A stretch of 7,297 nucleotides of DNA from Pseudomonadota bacterium. Its GTDB lineage: Bacteria; Myxococcota; Myxococcia; Myxococcales; Myxococcaceae. This document shows positions 1-5,386 of this stretch, piece after piece. The position numbers were made by a program, and so were the translations under genes. Below the pieces are notes generated by a model, which searched no databases, was not told the DNA's origin, and worked only from the letters and a program-made list of their open reading frames with translations. The stretch covers positions 1 through 7,297 of the forward strand of contig JAFADT010000853.1 in the NCBI GenBank assembly GCA_023424585.1. Reading direction: 5' to 3'. Every line of letters begins with the position of its first letter. The first letter of the stretch is position 1.

Positions 1-1106
1 GTGATGATCTGGTGCTCCAGCGCGGCGCGGAAGAAGGCCATGCCGTCGTTGAGGGGCGCGGGCAGCCCGGACAGGTTGCCCCAGACGTAGAACGTCCCGT
101 CCGGCGCCCGGTCCGTGCGGATGCCCAGCCGCTCCAGCCGCGAGTGGAACCGGTCCCGCTTCTCCCGGAACGCGTGGTGGATGGCGCGCGTCTCCGCCAC
201 CACCGTGTCCTCCTGGAGCAGCGGGATCGCCGCGCGCTGGAGGGGCCGGCTGCCGCCGCCGTCCAGGAAGCTGCCCGCGCTGGAGACCGTGTCGATGACC
301 TGCCTGGGCCCCACCGTCCACGTCATGCGCCAGCCCGGGTAGCGCCAGTTCTTGGTGAGCCCGTCGAAGAGCACCACCGGGTCGCGGTTCACGTCCTCCA
401 CGTACCGGGCGGCGCTCTCCACCGGCAGCACGCCCGGCCGGCCCGTCCAGACGTAGTGCGAATAGAACTCGTCGATGAGCAGCGAGCACTCCAGCTCGCG
501 CGCCACGCCCACCCACCGCGCCAGCTCGTCCCCCTGCACCAGCTTGCCGGTGGGGTTGCACGGGTTGGAGAAGAGCAGCGCGGACAGCCCGCGGCCCTGG
601 ATCTCCCGGCGCAGGTCGTCGTGCGTGAAGGCGTAGCCGCGCTCGCCCTCCAGCAGGATGGGGATGGCGGTGAACGCCTTGAAGACGTCCAGCAGCTCCT
701 CGTACGCGGTGTAGTCCGGCAGGAAGTGGCCCAGGTTCACCTGGCCCAGGCTCGCCGCGGCGCGGGTGAGGGCCGCGCGGCCGCCGCCGGACAGGCAGAC
801 GTTCTCCGCGCCGTACTGGCTGGGCAGCCCCTTGCGGTAGAGCCGGTTGTAGAGCCCCGCGATGGCCTCCCGCACCTCCCAGAGGCCCGCGACGGGCGCG
901 TACTCCTGGTCCGCCATGTCCACCGTCACCGAGCCCACGCGCGGCGGGGCGCCGGGCAGCTCGCCCGTCTCCGGCTGACCCTGGCCCAGGTTGCACCAGT
1001 CCGGGTCGCCGGGGCGGTAGCCGCGGCGCGAGGCCTCGGCGGTGACGAAGATGACGCCCGTGCGGGGCACGGTGCGAAACGCATGCAGGGGGACGCTGTC
1101 GCTCAC
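1..1106 (-). CDS. PLP-dependent class I/II aminotransferase, 5' part only (C-terminus beyond left edge)
   Basis: Translating the minus strand from 1106 gives 368 residues that stay open to the window edge. The fold-type I aminotransferase signature is clear: the glycine-rich SGGGRAAL segment near residue 106, NPCNPTG (181-187, with the cofactor-contacting Asn184), IDEFY (211-215, Asp212 for the pyridine nitrogen and Tyr215), LTKNWRYPGWR with the expected Schiff-base Lys252, and the substrate-carboxylate Arg at about 260. The enzyme should be cytosolic and transfer amino groups between an amino acid and a 2-oxo acid; the substrate cannot be read from the sequence. The start is a GTG at 1106 with only a weak upstream ribosome site; an in-frame TTG at 1115 is an alternative. 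It lies 44 bases downstream of dps on the same strand, so co-transcription is possible. Family assignment is firm and the specific activity is unknown. Confidence 0.85.
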   Translation of the reverse strand, partial: MSDSVPLHAFRTVPRTGVIFVTAEASRRGYRPGDPDWCNLGQGQPETGELPGAPPRVGSVTVDMADQEYAPVAGLWEVREAIAGLYNRLYRKGLPSQYGAENVCLSGGGRAALTRAAASLGQVNLGHFLPDYTAYEELLDVFKAFTAIPILLEGERGYAFTHDDLRREIQGRGLSALLFSNPCNPTGKLVQGDELARWVGVARELECSLLIDEFYSHYVWTGRPGVLPVESAARYVEDVNRDPVVLFDGLTKNWRYPGWRMTWTVGPRQVIDTVSSAGSFLDGGGSRPLQRAAIPLLQEDTVVAETRAIHHAFREKRDRFHSRLERLGIRTDRAPDGTFYVWGNLSGLPAPLNDGMAFFRAALEHQII

Positions 1107-1150
1107 ACCGCGCAAGCTAGCGCGCCCCCTGCTTCGGTGCAGCCCCCGCC

Positions 1151-1633
1151 TCAGCCTTCGAGGGAGGCGCGCAGGAACCAGGCGTGCTTCTCGAACTCGG
1201 TGATGATGCCGGTGAAGAGGTCCACCGTGTCCGTGTCCTTGAGGCCCTCCACCGCCGCGCGGCTCTCCCGCAGGCCGTTGAGGTACACCTCGATGCGCTC
1301 GGCCAGCAGCTTCACGTGCTCCAGGTCGCGCGAGGTCTCCTGCGGGTAGTCCGGCAGGTGGCTGTGCTTGCCCACGTGGCGGCTGGTGCCATACGCGCGC
1401 CCGCCCAGCGTCACCGCGCGCTCCGCGATGGAGTCGTTGTGGTTGGCCAGGCTCACCGCGAAGGTCTCGAACAGCGGGTGCAGCGCGGCGAACTGCGGGC
1501 CCTTGATGTTCCAGTGGGCGACCTTGATCTGCGAGTGCAGGTCCAACCCATCCGCGAGCCGCTCGTTGAGGGTGGCGGCGATGGCGGTGCGGGCCTGCTC
1601 GGAGAGGGGACTCGGGCTCTTGTAGAGGGCCAT
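1151..1633 (-). CDS. dps: Dps family ferritin-like DNA-binding / iron-storage protein
   Basis: Dps proteins assemble into 12-subunit cages that oxidise Fe(II) with hydrogen peroxide and store the iron; many also coat DNA. Numbering from the GTG at 1642, the inter-subunit ferroxidase residues are all in place: His43 in AHWNIKGPQF, His55, Glu59 (Asp in E. coli Dps, a common swap), Asp70 and Glu74 in NDSIAERAVTLGG. The length of about 160 residues is normal. The N-terminal tail is short and has few lysines, so DNA binding is not assured. Two starts are possible. GTG 1642 sits only 2 bases from the AAGGA ribosome site, while ATG 1633 is 11 bases away and starts MALYKSPSP; I prefer ATG 1633. It lies downstream of ahpCD but behind a terminator, so it may have its own promoter or depend on read-through. 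Confidence 0.93.
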   Translation of the reverse strand: MALYKSPSPLSEQARTAIAATLNERLADGLDLHSQIKVAHWNIKGPQFAALHPLFETFAVSLANHNDSIAERAVTLGGRAYGTSRHVGKHSHLPDYPQETSRDLEHVKLLAERIEVYLNGLRESRAAVEGLKDTDTVDLFTGIITEFEKHAWFLRASLEG

Positions 1634-1643
1634 GACGGACACG

Positions 1644-1650
1644 TTCCTTT
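1644..1650 (-). promoter_or_regulatory. Ribosome binding site deciding the dps start
   Basis: AAAGGAA on the minus strand. Its AAGGA core is 11 bases from ATG 1633 and only 2 bases from GTG 1642, which favours the ATG as the start of Dps. Confidence 0.6.
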
Positions 1651-1675
1651 CGGGTGAGGGGTGGGACGTCGAGGG

Positions 1676-1714
1676 AAAAGACAGCGCCCCCCGGTGTCTT
1701 CCACCGGAGGGCGC
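1676..1714 (-). terminator. Rho-independent terminator after ahpD
   Basis: Arms 1684-1696 and 1702-1714 pair over 13 positions with one mismatch around a 5-base loop (1697-1701). Read on the minus strand, the hairpin is followed by TGTCTTTT (1683-1676), the U-rich tail of an intrinsic terminator. It starts 31 bases beyond the ahpD stop and ends about 43 bases before the dps start. It should end most ahpCD transcripts while possibly letting some through into dps. It has no T-tract in the plus direction. Confidence 0.85.
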
Positions 1715-1745
1715 CGCTCACAGCAGGGAGATAACGACGAGGGGA

Positions 1746-2273
1746 CTAGGACTCCAGTCCAACCGCCGCCGCGTGGATGACGCTCGCGATGCGGACCGCA
1801 TCGTTCACGTGGTCCTCGCTCAGGCCGCCTTCCAGCACGACCTTCTCATGCGACTGGATGCACATCTCGCAGCCGTTGATGGCGCTGACCGCGAGGCAGA
1901 CCAGCTCGAAGTCCACCTTGTTGGTCAGCACCTGCGCCAGCCGGTTCATCCGCAGCCCGGCCCGCTTGGTCGCGTAGGACTCCTTCCCGACCATGTGACG
2001 GAAGCGGTAGAAGACGTTGTTCATCGCCATCAGCGAGGCCGCCGCACGCGCGTCCTCGATGACCGGCCCGGCCTTGTCACCCAGTGCCTGCTTCGCCTCG
2101 TTGAGCATGGCCTCCTTCAGCCGCTCGTTCCGGGCGGCGAAGGCGCACGCGACGGCCACACCCCAGGTCTGCTCGGGGGTGAGGTTCGTGCTCTCCAGGA
2201 CCGAGGAGAGGTTGAGGCGGGTGTCCTTGTGGGCGTCCGCGAGCTCGCTGCGGACGACTTCGAGCGAAGCCAT
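1746..2273 (-). CDS. ahpD: AhpD, alkylhydroperoxidase / AhpC-reducing protein
   Basis: AhpD is an all-helical, trimer-forming thiol protein that, in mycobacteria, passes electrons from a lipoyl protein (dihydrolipoamide dehydrogenase and a lipoylated acyltransferase) to oxidised AhpC, and has weak peroxidase activity itself. This 175-residue protein has the family length and the active site NGCEMCIQSHE, with Cys135 and Cys138 as the redox pair, His142, and Glu123 upstream, matching C130, C133, H137 and E118 of Mycobacterium tuberculosis AhpD. The mycobacterial His132 position is Met137 here, so part of the proton-relay network differs. The start ATG lies 6 bases after the ahpC stop with only a weak GGCGGGG ribosome site inside the end of ahpC, so translation is probably coupled to ahpC. 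The gene is followed by a strong terminator. Confidence 0.94.
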   Translation of the reverse strand: MASLEVVRSELADAHKDTRLNLSSVLESTNLTPEQTWGVAVACAFAARNERLKEAMLNEAKQALGDKAGPVIEDARAAASLMAMNNVFYRFRHMVGKESYATKRAGLRMNRLAQVLTNKVDFELVCLAVSAINGCEMCIQSHEKVVLEGGLSEDHVNDAVRIASVIHAAAVGLES

Positions 2274-2279
2274 GCGCGC

Positions 2280-2834
2280 TTACCCCGCCTTCTGCATCTT
2301 CTGGGTGAGCGTCTCCTCACCCTTCTGCCAGTTGCAGGGGCACAGCTCGTCCGTCTGGAACGCGTCCAGCGTGCGCACCAGCTCCTTGACGTTGCGGCCC
2401 ACGGACAGGTCGTTCACGGACACGTGGCGGATGATGCCCTCCGGGTCCACGATGAACGTGGCGCGCAGGGCCACGCCCTCCTCCTTGTGCAGGATGCCCA
2501 GCGCGGAGGTCAGCTCGCGCTTGATGTCCGCCAGCATGGGGAAGGGCAGGTTCTTCAGGTCCGGGTGGTGCGTGCGCCACGCGTGGTGCACGAACTCGCT
2601 GTCGGTGGACAGCCCCAGCACCTGCGCGTTGCGGTCGCTGAAGTCCTTGTTCAGCTTGCCGAACTCCGCGATCTCGGTCGGGCAGATGAAGGTGAAGTCC
2701 TTCGGCCACGCGAAGAGGACCGTCCACTTGCCCTTCTGGTCCGCGTTGCTGATGTCCTTGAACTCCTTGCCCTTCTCCAGGCTCACGACGGCCTTCAGGT
2801 TGAACTGAGGAAGCTTGTCGCCAACGGTCAGCAT
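2280..2834 (-). CDS. ahpC: AhpC, 2-Cys peroxiredoxin (alkyl hydroperoxide reductase C)
   Basis: AhpC reduces hydrogen peroxide, organic hydroperoxides and peroxynitrite in the cytosol through a peroxidatic cysteine. The 184-residue product carries DFTFICPTE with peroxidatic Cys51 and Thr48, the supporting Arg124 in GVALRATFIVDPEG, and a C-terminal ELCPCNW with resolving Cys165 plus an additional Cys167. The paired C-terminal cysteines resemble mycobacterial AhpC, which is recycled by AhpD rather than by the flavoprotein AhpF, in keeping with ahpD directly downstream. ATG 2834 is chosen because AAGGAG (2844-2849) stands 9 bases before it. An in-frame extension to 2879 would add 15 Pro/Gly-rich residues unlike the family. 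Transcription probably starts near 2898 from the sigma-54 promoter at 2909-2924, giving a leader of about 64 bases. Confidence 0.96.
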   Translation of the reverse strand: MLTVGDKLPQFNLKAVVSLEKGKEFKDISNADQKGKWTVLFAWPKDFTFICPTEIAEFGKLNKDFSDRNAQVLGLSTDSEFVHHAWRTHHPDLKNLPFPMLADIKRELTSALGILHKEEGVALRATFIVDPEGIIRHVSVNDLSVGRNVKELVRTLDAFQTDELCPCNWQKGEETLTQKMQKAG

Positions 2835-2843
2835 GGGATTCGA

Positions 2844-2849
2844 CTCCTT
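2844..2849 (-). promoter_or_regulatory. Ribosome binding site of ahpC
   Basis: A full AAGGAG on the minus strand, 9 bases before ATG 2834. It fixes the ahpC start at 2834 and rules against the upstream in-frame start at 2879. Confidence 0.8.
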
Positions 2850-2908
2850 GGGGATGGGGGGCGGGCCACCGTGGTCCACCCCAGAGGTTGTGAGTTGCTA
2901 CGGGATAA

Positions 2909-2924
2909 AGCAGCCATCGTGCCA
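2909..2924 (-). promoter_or_regulatory. Sigma-54 (-24/-12) promoter driving ahpCD
   Basis: On the minus strand the sequence is TGGCACGATGGCTGCT. Against the sigma-54 consensus TGGCACG-N4-TTGCW it differs only at the first T of TTGC (here C). The invariant GG (2923-2922) and GC (2911-2910) are in the required spacing. With C2910 as -12, the start point falls near 2898, about 64 bases before the ahpC ATG. The neighbouring divergent gene encodes a sigma-54 activator with an intact GAFTGA loop, which makes functional use likely. Confidence 0.8.
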
Positions 2925-2945
2925 GTGCTTCAGCTGCTGTGATTC

Positions 2946-2967
2946 CAGGAGGTTACGGCTCCTCCTG
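2946..2967. repeat. Inverted repeat CAGGAGG-N8-CCTCCTG, candidate activator site
   Basis: A perfect 7-base inverted repeat (2946-2952 and 2961-2967) with an 8-base spacer, centred about 58 bases upstream of the predicted ahpC start point. It lies just behind the sigma-54 promoter in the divergent region and could bind the activator or help fold the DNA. The repeat is directly seen; its role is inferred. Confidence 0.45.
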
Positions 2968-2974
2968 AGGTTCG

Positions 2975-3000
2975 CACCGGCGGGACGGTGACGCCGGGTG
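2975..3000. repeat. Inverted repeat CACCGGCG-N9-CGCCGGGTG, candidate activator site
   Basis: Arms 2975-2982 and 2992-3000 pair over eight bases with one extra G in the right arm. The centre is near 2987, about 89 bases upstream of the predicted ahpC start and about 30 bases (three helical turns) from the previous inverted repeat. The phasing suits two dimers on one DNA face, but the two repeats do not share an arm sequence. The high GC content makes a chance match possible. Confidence 0.35.
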
Positions 3001-3009
3001 GGTGCATAA

Positions 3010-3043
3010 CGAAATCCCGGTGCCTTTCGCCACTGCAATTTCG
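3010..3043. repeat. CGAAAT ... ATTTCG inverted half-sites in the divergent promoter region
   Basis: CGAAAT (3010-3015) and ATTTCG (3038-3043) are a perfect 6-base inverted repeat 22 bases apart, in one of the few AT-containing patches of the window. They lie about 112-145 bases upstream of the predicted ahpC start point, the usual distance for sigma-54 enhancer sites, and directly before the activator gene, where they could also allow autoregulation. Each half is short, so confidence is modest. Confidence 0.35.
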
Positions 3044-3067
3044 GTGGGCCGCTATTATCGGTAACAC

Positions 3068-4663
3068 ATGCCGGATGAACTGATGGGGCGCCACCCGGAA
3101 GTGACGCAGGATGCTCGGGAGCTGGTCGAGCTGGCAACCACGGAAGAGGGGGTGGGAGAGCTGCTCCGTCGGGGACTGGACTGGGTGTCGCGCGTGGTCC
3201 CCTTCGACCTGGCCACGCTGTTCCTCCTGAAGGAGGGGCGGCTGGAGGCGGTGGCGGCGCGCGGACCGCTCGCCAACCAGGCGGTGCGCAAGCACTCGCT
3301 GCGGCTGTCGGACTTCCCGTCGCTGAAGCAGGCGCTGGAGACGCGGCGCGCGCGGGCCTTCACGGAGGAGGACCACTCGCACGGGGATGGAGATCCGTTC
3401 GACGGGGTGCTGGACCTCCCTGCGGGGCACGCGTGCATGGTGGTGCCGCTGTGCGCGGGGGAGCGCTGCTACGGCGTGCTGACCCTGGACCGCGCGCAGT
3501 GTGAGACGTACGCCCAGCCGGTGGTGGACCTGGTGGAGGTGTACGGGCAGATGCTGGCGACGGCGCTCCAGGGCGCGGAGCAGCGCGCGGTGATGGAGCG
3601 GCTGCACCGCCAGGACCACGAGCACGCGAAGCTGCTGGAGTCGCAGCTGGGCGGGGACTCGGAGGGCATCCTGGAGACGTCCCTGAGCCCGGTGATGCGG
3701 GACCTGGCCCGCCGCGCGCGGCAGGTGGCGGAGACGGACACGCCCGTCCTGATCACGGGCGAGACGGGCACGGGCAAGGAGCGGCTGGCGCGGGCCATCC
3801 ACCGCTGGAGCGCGCGGGCGGATCAGCCCTTCGTGTCGCTCAACTGCGCGGCGATCCCCGCGGGCCTCCTGGAGAGCGAGCTGTTCGGCCACGTGAAGGG
3901 GGCCTTCACCGGCGCGAACCGCGACCGCGCGGGCCGCTTCCAGATGGCGCACGGGGGCACGCTGCTCCTGGATGAGATTGGCGAGCTGCCGGTGGAGCTG
4001 CAGGCGAAGCTGCTCCGCGCGCTCCAGGAGAAGGCCTTCGAGCCGGTGGGCAGCGACAAGACGGTGCGGGCGGACGTGCGCATCCTCGCGGCGACGCACG
4101 TGGACCTGCACCAGGCCATCGCGCAGAAGCGCTTCCGCGAGGACCTCTTCTACCGGCTGAGCGTCTTCCCCCTGCGGCTGCCGCCCCTGCGCGAGCGGCG
4201 CGAGGACCTGCCGCAGCTCACCGTGTTCCTCCTGGAGGAGCAGGCGAAGCGCACGGGTCGGCGGGGCATGCGGGTGTCGGCGTCCGGGCTGGCGCGGCTG
4301 GCGGCGTACGACTGGCCGGGCAACCTGCGCGAGCTGGCGAACGCGCTGGAGCGCGCCACCATCCTCACGCGCGGCCAGGAGCTGACGGCGCAGTCCTTCG
4401 ACCTGCCGGGGGGGCACGCGCTGGCCGTGTCCGCGACGGTGGAGGAGCCCCCGGAGCCGATGAAGGCCGGGGTGAAGGTGCCCACGCTGGCGGCGGTGCA
4501 GCGCGAGCACATCCTGCGGGTGCTCACGCTCACCCGGGGCCGCGTCTACGGCGAGGGCGGCGCGGCGGCGCTGCTGGGGCTCAAGCCGTCCACGCTCCAG
4601 AGCCGGATGAAGAAGCTGGGCATCGCGCGGCTGGAGGGCTTCACGGCCGCCGGGGACGCGTGA
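3068..4663 (+). CDS. NorR-like GAF-AAA+-Fis sigma-54-dependent transcriptional activator
   Basis: This 531-residue bacterial enhancer-binding protein should bind upstream DNA, sense a signal through its GAF domain and use ATP to open sigma-54 promoters. Domains are a GAF (about 20-172), a linker, an AAA+ module (about 200-435) and a Fis-type HTH (about 475-520). AAA+ motifs are intact: Walker A GETGTGKE (231-238), GAFTGA (278-283), Walker B LLLDE (299-303), arginine-finger region FREDLFYRL (356-364) and sensor [10 protein letters not shown] (416-423). The GAF aligns with E. coli NorR as I recall it: Asp109, Asp112, His121, Cys123 and Asp141 match D96, D99, H111, C113 and D131, while R75 is Ser85. 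Cys123, 129, 134 and 145 cluster within 23 residues. The HTH ([22 protein letters not shown], split here as GAAALLGL and [14 protein letters not shown]) resembles FhlA rather than NorR. A stop at 3062-3064 limits the start to ATG 3068, which has no ribosome site, or ATG 3083 (weak GGATGA). The likely target is the divergent ahpCD. Confidence 0.92.
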   Translation: MPDELMGRHPEVTQDARELVELATTEEGVGELLRRGLDWVSRVVPFDLATLFLLKEGRLEAVAARGPLANQAVRKHSLRLSDFPSLKQALETRRARAFTEEDHSHGDGDPFDGVLDLPAGHACMVVPLCAGERCYGVLTLDRAQCETYAQPVVDLVEVYGQMLATALQGAEQRAVMERLHRQDHEHAKLLESQLGGDSEGILETSLSPVMRDLARRARQVAETDTPVLITGETGTGKERLARAIHRWSARADQPFVSLNCAAIPAGLLESELFGHVKGAFTGANRDRAGRFQMAHGGTLLLDEIGELPVELQAKLLRALQEKAFEPVGSDKTVRADVRILAATHVDLHQAIAQKRFREDLFYRLSVFPLRLPPLRERREDLPQLTVFLLEEQAKRTGRRGMRVSASGLARLAAYDWPGNLRELANALERATILTRGQELTAQSFDLPGGHALAVSATVEEPPEPMKAGVKVPTLAAVQREHILRVLTLTRGRVYGEGGAAALLGLKPSTLQSRMKKLGIARLEGFTAAGDA

Positions 4664-4665
4664 CG

Positions 4666-4692
4666 GGCGCGCGGGCGTGTCCCCCGCGCGCC
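4666..4692. terminator. Hairpin between convergent genes, probable bidirectional terminator
   Basis: GGCGCGCGGG (4666-4675) pairs perfectly with CCCGCGCGCC (4683-4692) around a 7-base loop. It begins 2 bases after the activator's stop and ends 7 bases before the stop of the converging minus-strand gene. There is no T-run on either side, so it may act as a pause, 3' stabiliser or weak terminator rather than a classical intrinsic one. Confidence 0.5.
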
Positions 4693-4699
4693 TCCGGCC

Positions 4700-5290
4700 T
4701 CAGTGCCAGCCCTTGTCCTCGCGGGCCTCGCGGCGGTCCTCGCGCATCTCCTGGCGGTTCTGCGCGGTCTCCGCGCGGGCGAGCTGCACCAGGTCGGCGA
4801 TGAGCATGCGCTTGCGCGTGATGCTCCCGCTGTCCAGCCGGCCGTAGAGGCCGTTGAGCTCCTGGGCGATGGAGCGCGTCTGCTGGAGCGCGCGGGACTC
4901 CTGGCGGACGTCGCGCACGTCGTCGCGGTGGTCCTTGCGGTCGTCGGAGCGGTAGCCGTCGTGGCGCACCTCGCGGGCGCTGGAGCGGGCCTCCTGCTTG
5001 TCCTGGGCCAGCTCGCGGTGCGACTCGTTCAGCTCGGCGTTCACGTAGCCGCGCAGCTCCTGCTCCACCTGGAGGATGTCGCGGCGCGCGCCGCGGCCGC
5101 GGGCGGAGTCGTACCGGGCGAGCAGCGACTCCACCTGGCGCAGGTCCTGATGGTCGTCCCGGGTCTCTCGCGCGTCCTGCCGCAGCTCCTGGCGGTCATG
5201 GACCTGCTCCGCGTGGTTGCCGCGGGGACCGCCAGCGTGAGCCAGGGCCGGGAGGGACAGCGCCATCGTTGCCAGCAGCCACTTCGACAT
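4700..5290 (-). CDS. Secreted/periplasmic highly charged helical protein with internal duplication, function unknown
   Basis: I do not recognise this 196-residue protein. Residues 1-19 form a typical Sec signal peptide (MSKWLLATMALSLPALAHA) with an AHA-G cleavage site, so it should be exported. The mature part has no cysteine, is very rich in Arg, Asp, Glu and Gln, and looks almost wholly alpha-helical, with stretches able to form coiled coils. Residues about 32-102 and 119-190 seem to be two copies of one unit: each has a charged start, a hydrophobic patch (SLLARY versus ELNGLYG), an RR/RK-x-x-L segment, and an ending of the form E-x-x-x-D-K/R-x-EAR (AQDKQEAR versus REDRREAR). ATG 5290 is chosen because of AAGGAG six bases upstream; starting at 5347 would put charged residues before the signal peptide. 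It may be an envelope-stress or structural protein, but nothing here shows that. Confidence 0.75.
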   Translation of the reverse strand: MSKWLLATMALSLPALAHAGGPRGNHAEQVHDRQELRQDARETRDDHQDLRQVESLLARYDSARGRGARRDILQVEQELRGYVNAELNESHRELAQDKQEARSSAREVRHDGYRSDDRKDHRDDVRDVRQESRALQQTRSIAQELNGLYGRLDSGSITRKRMLIADLVQLARAETAQNRQEMREDRREAREDKGWH

Positions 5291-5296
5291 GGGGGG

Positions 5297-5302
5297 CTCC
5301 TT
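5297..5302 (-). promoter_or_regulatory. Ribosome binding site of the secreted charged protein
   Basis: AAGGAG on the minus strand, 6 bases before ATG 5290. It fixes the start so that the protein begins directly with its signal peptide. Confidence 0.75.
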
Positions 5303-5335
5303 CAAGTGCGTCGGATGCCTGGAGAGACGCAGCTT

Positions 5336-5357
5336 GTCGCCGCGCATTCACGGCGAC
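5336..5357. repeat. Perfect inverted repeat GTCGCCG-N8-CGGCGAC
   Basis: Arms 5336-5342 and 5351-5357 pair perfectly over 7 bases around an 8-base centre. It lies 46 bases upstream of ATG 5290 and about 30 bases downstream of the 5387 stop. It could be an operator or leader hairpin for the secreted protein, or part of the terminator of the preceding gene. There is no T-run after it in either direction. Confidence 0.4.
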
Positions 5358-5361
5358 GGAC

Positions 5362-5380
5362 CTCCCCCAAGGGGTGGGAG
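5362..5380 (-). terminator. Weak terminator-like hairpin after the 455-residue gene
   Basis: CTCCC (5362-5366) pairs with GGGAG (5376-5380), with further C/G runs inside, starting 6 bases beyond the stop at 5387. No U-tract follows on the minus strand. Together with the inverted repeat at 5336-5357 it may end the pxpC-containing transcript. Weak evidence. Confidence 0.3.
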
Positions 5381-5386
5381 CGGGGC

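Noticed and set aside
1109..1124. Small inverted repeat CGCGC-N6-GCGCG just before the aminotransferase start
   Set aside because: Only five GC-only base pairs and no T-run; expected by chance in DNA of this composition.
2866..2874. CCAC-C-GTGG palindrome in the ahpC leader
   Set aside because: Four-base arms with a one-base centre cannot form a stable hairpin, and nothing nearby suggests a riboswitch or operator.
2835..2879. N-terminal extension of AhpC to an upstream ATG at 2879
   Set aside because: It would add a Pro/Gly-rich stretch not seen in AhpC, while AAGGAG stands 9 bases before ATG 2834.
12..2942. Long plus-strand open frames opposite the aminotransferase, dps and ahpCD (12-1349 and 1632-2942)
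   Set aside because: They lie opposite well-supported genes. Their products are Arg/Ala/Val/His-rich without any family resemblance. Such frames are common in very GC-rich DNA.
2925..3067. NorR-type enhancer sites (GT-N7-AC)
   Set aside because: Every GT in this stretch was checked by eye and none is followed by AC at the right distance. Only a shorter GGT-N4-ACC (2969-2978) is present.
2930..4510. 526-codon minus-strand open frame opposite the activator
   Set aside because: It is antisense to a gene with intact AAA+ motifs, its translation is low-complexity Arg/His/Leu/Gln, and it overlaps the sigma-54 promoter region.
5291..5347. N-terminal extension of the secreted protein to 5347
   Set aside because: It would place charged residues before a standard signal peptide, and AAGGAG is correctly placed for ATG 5290.
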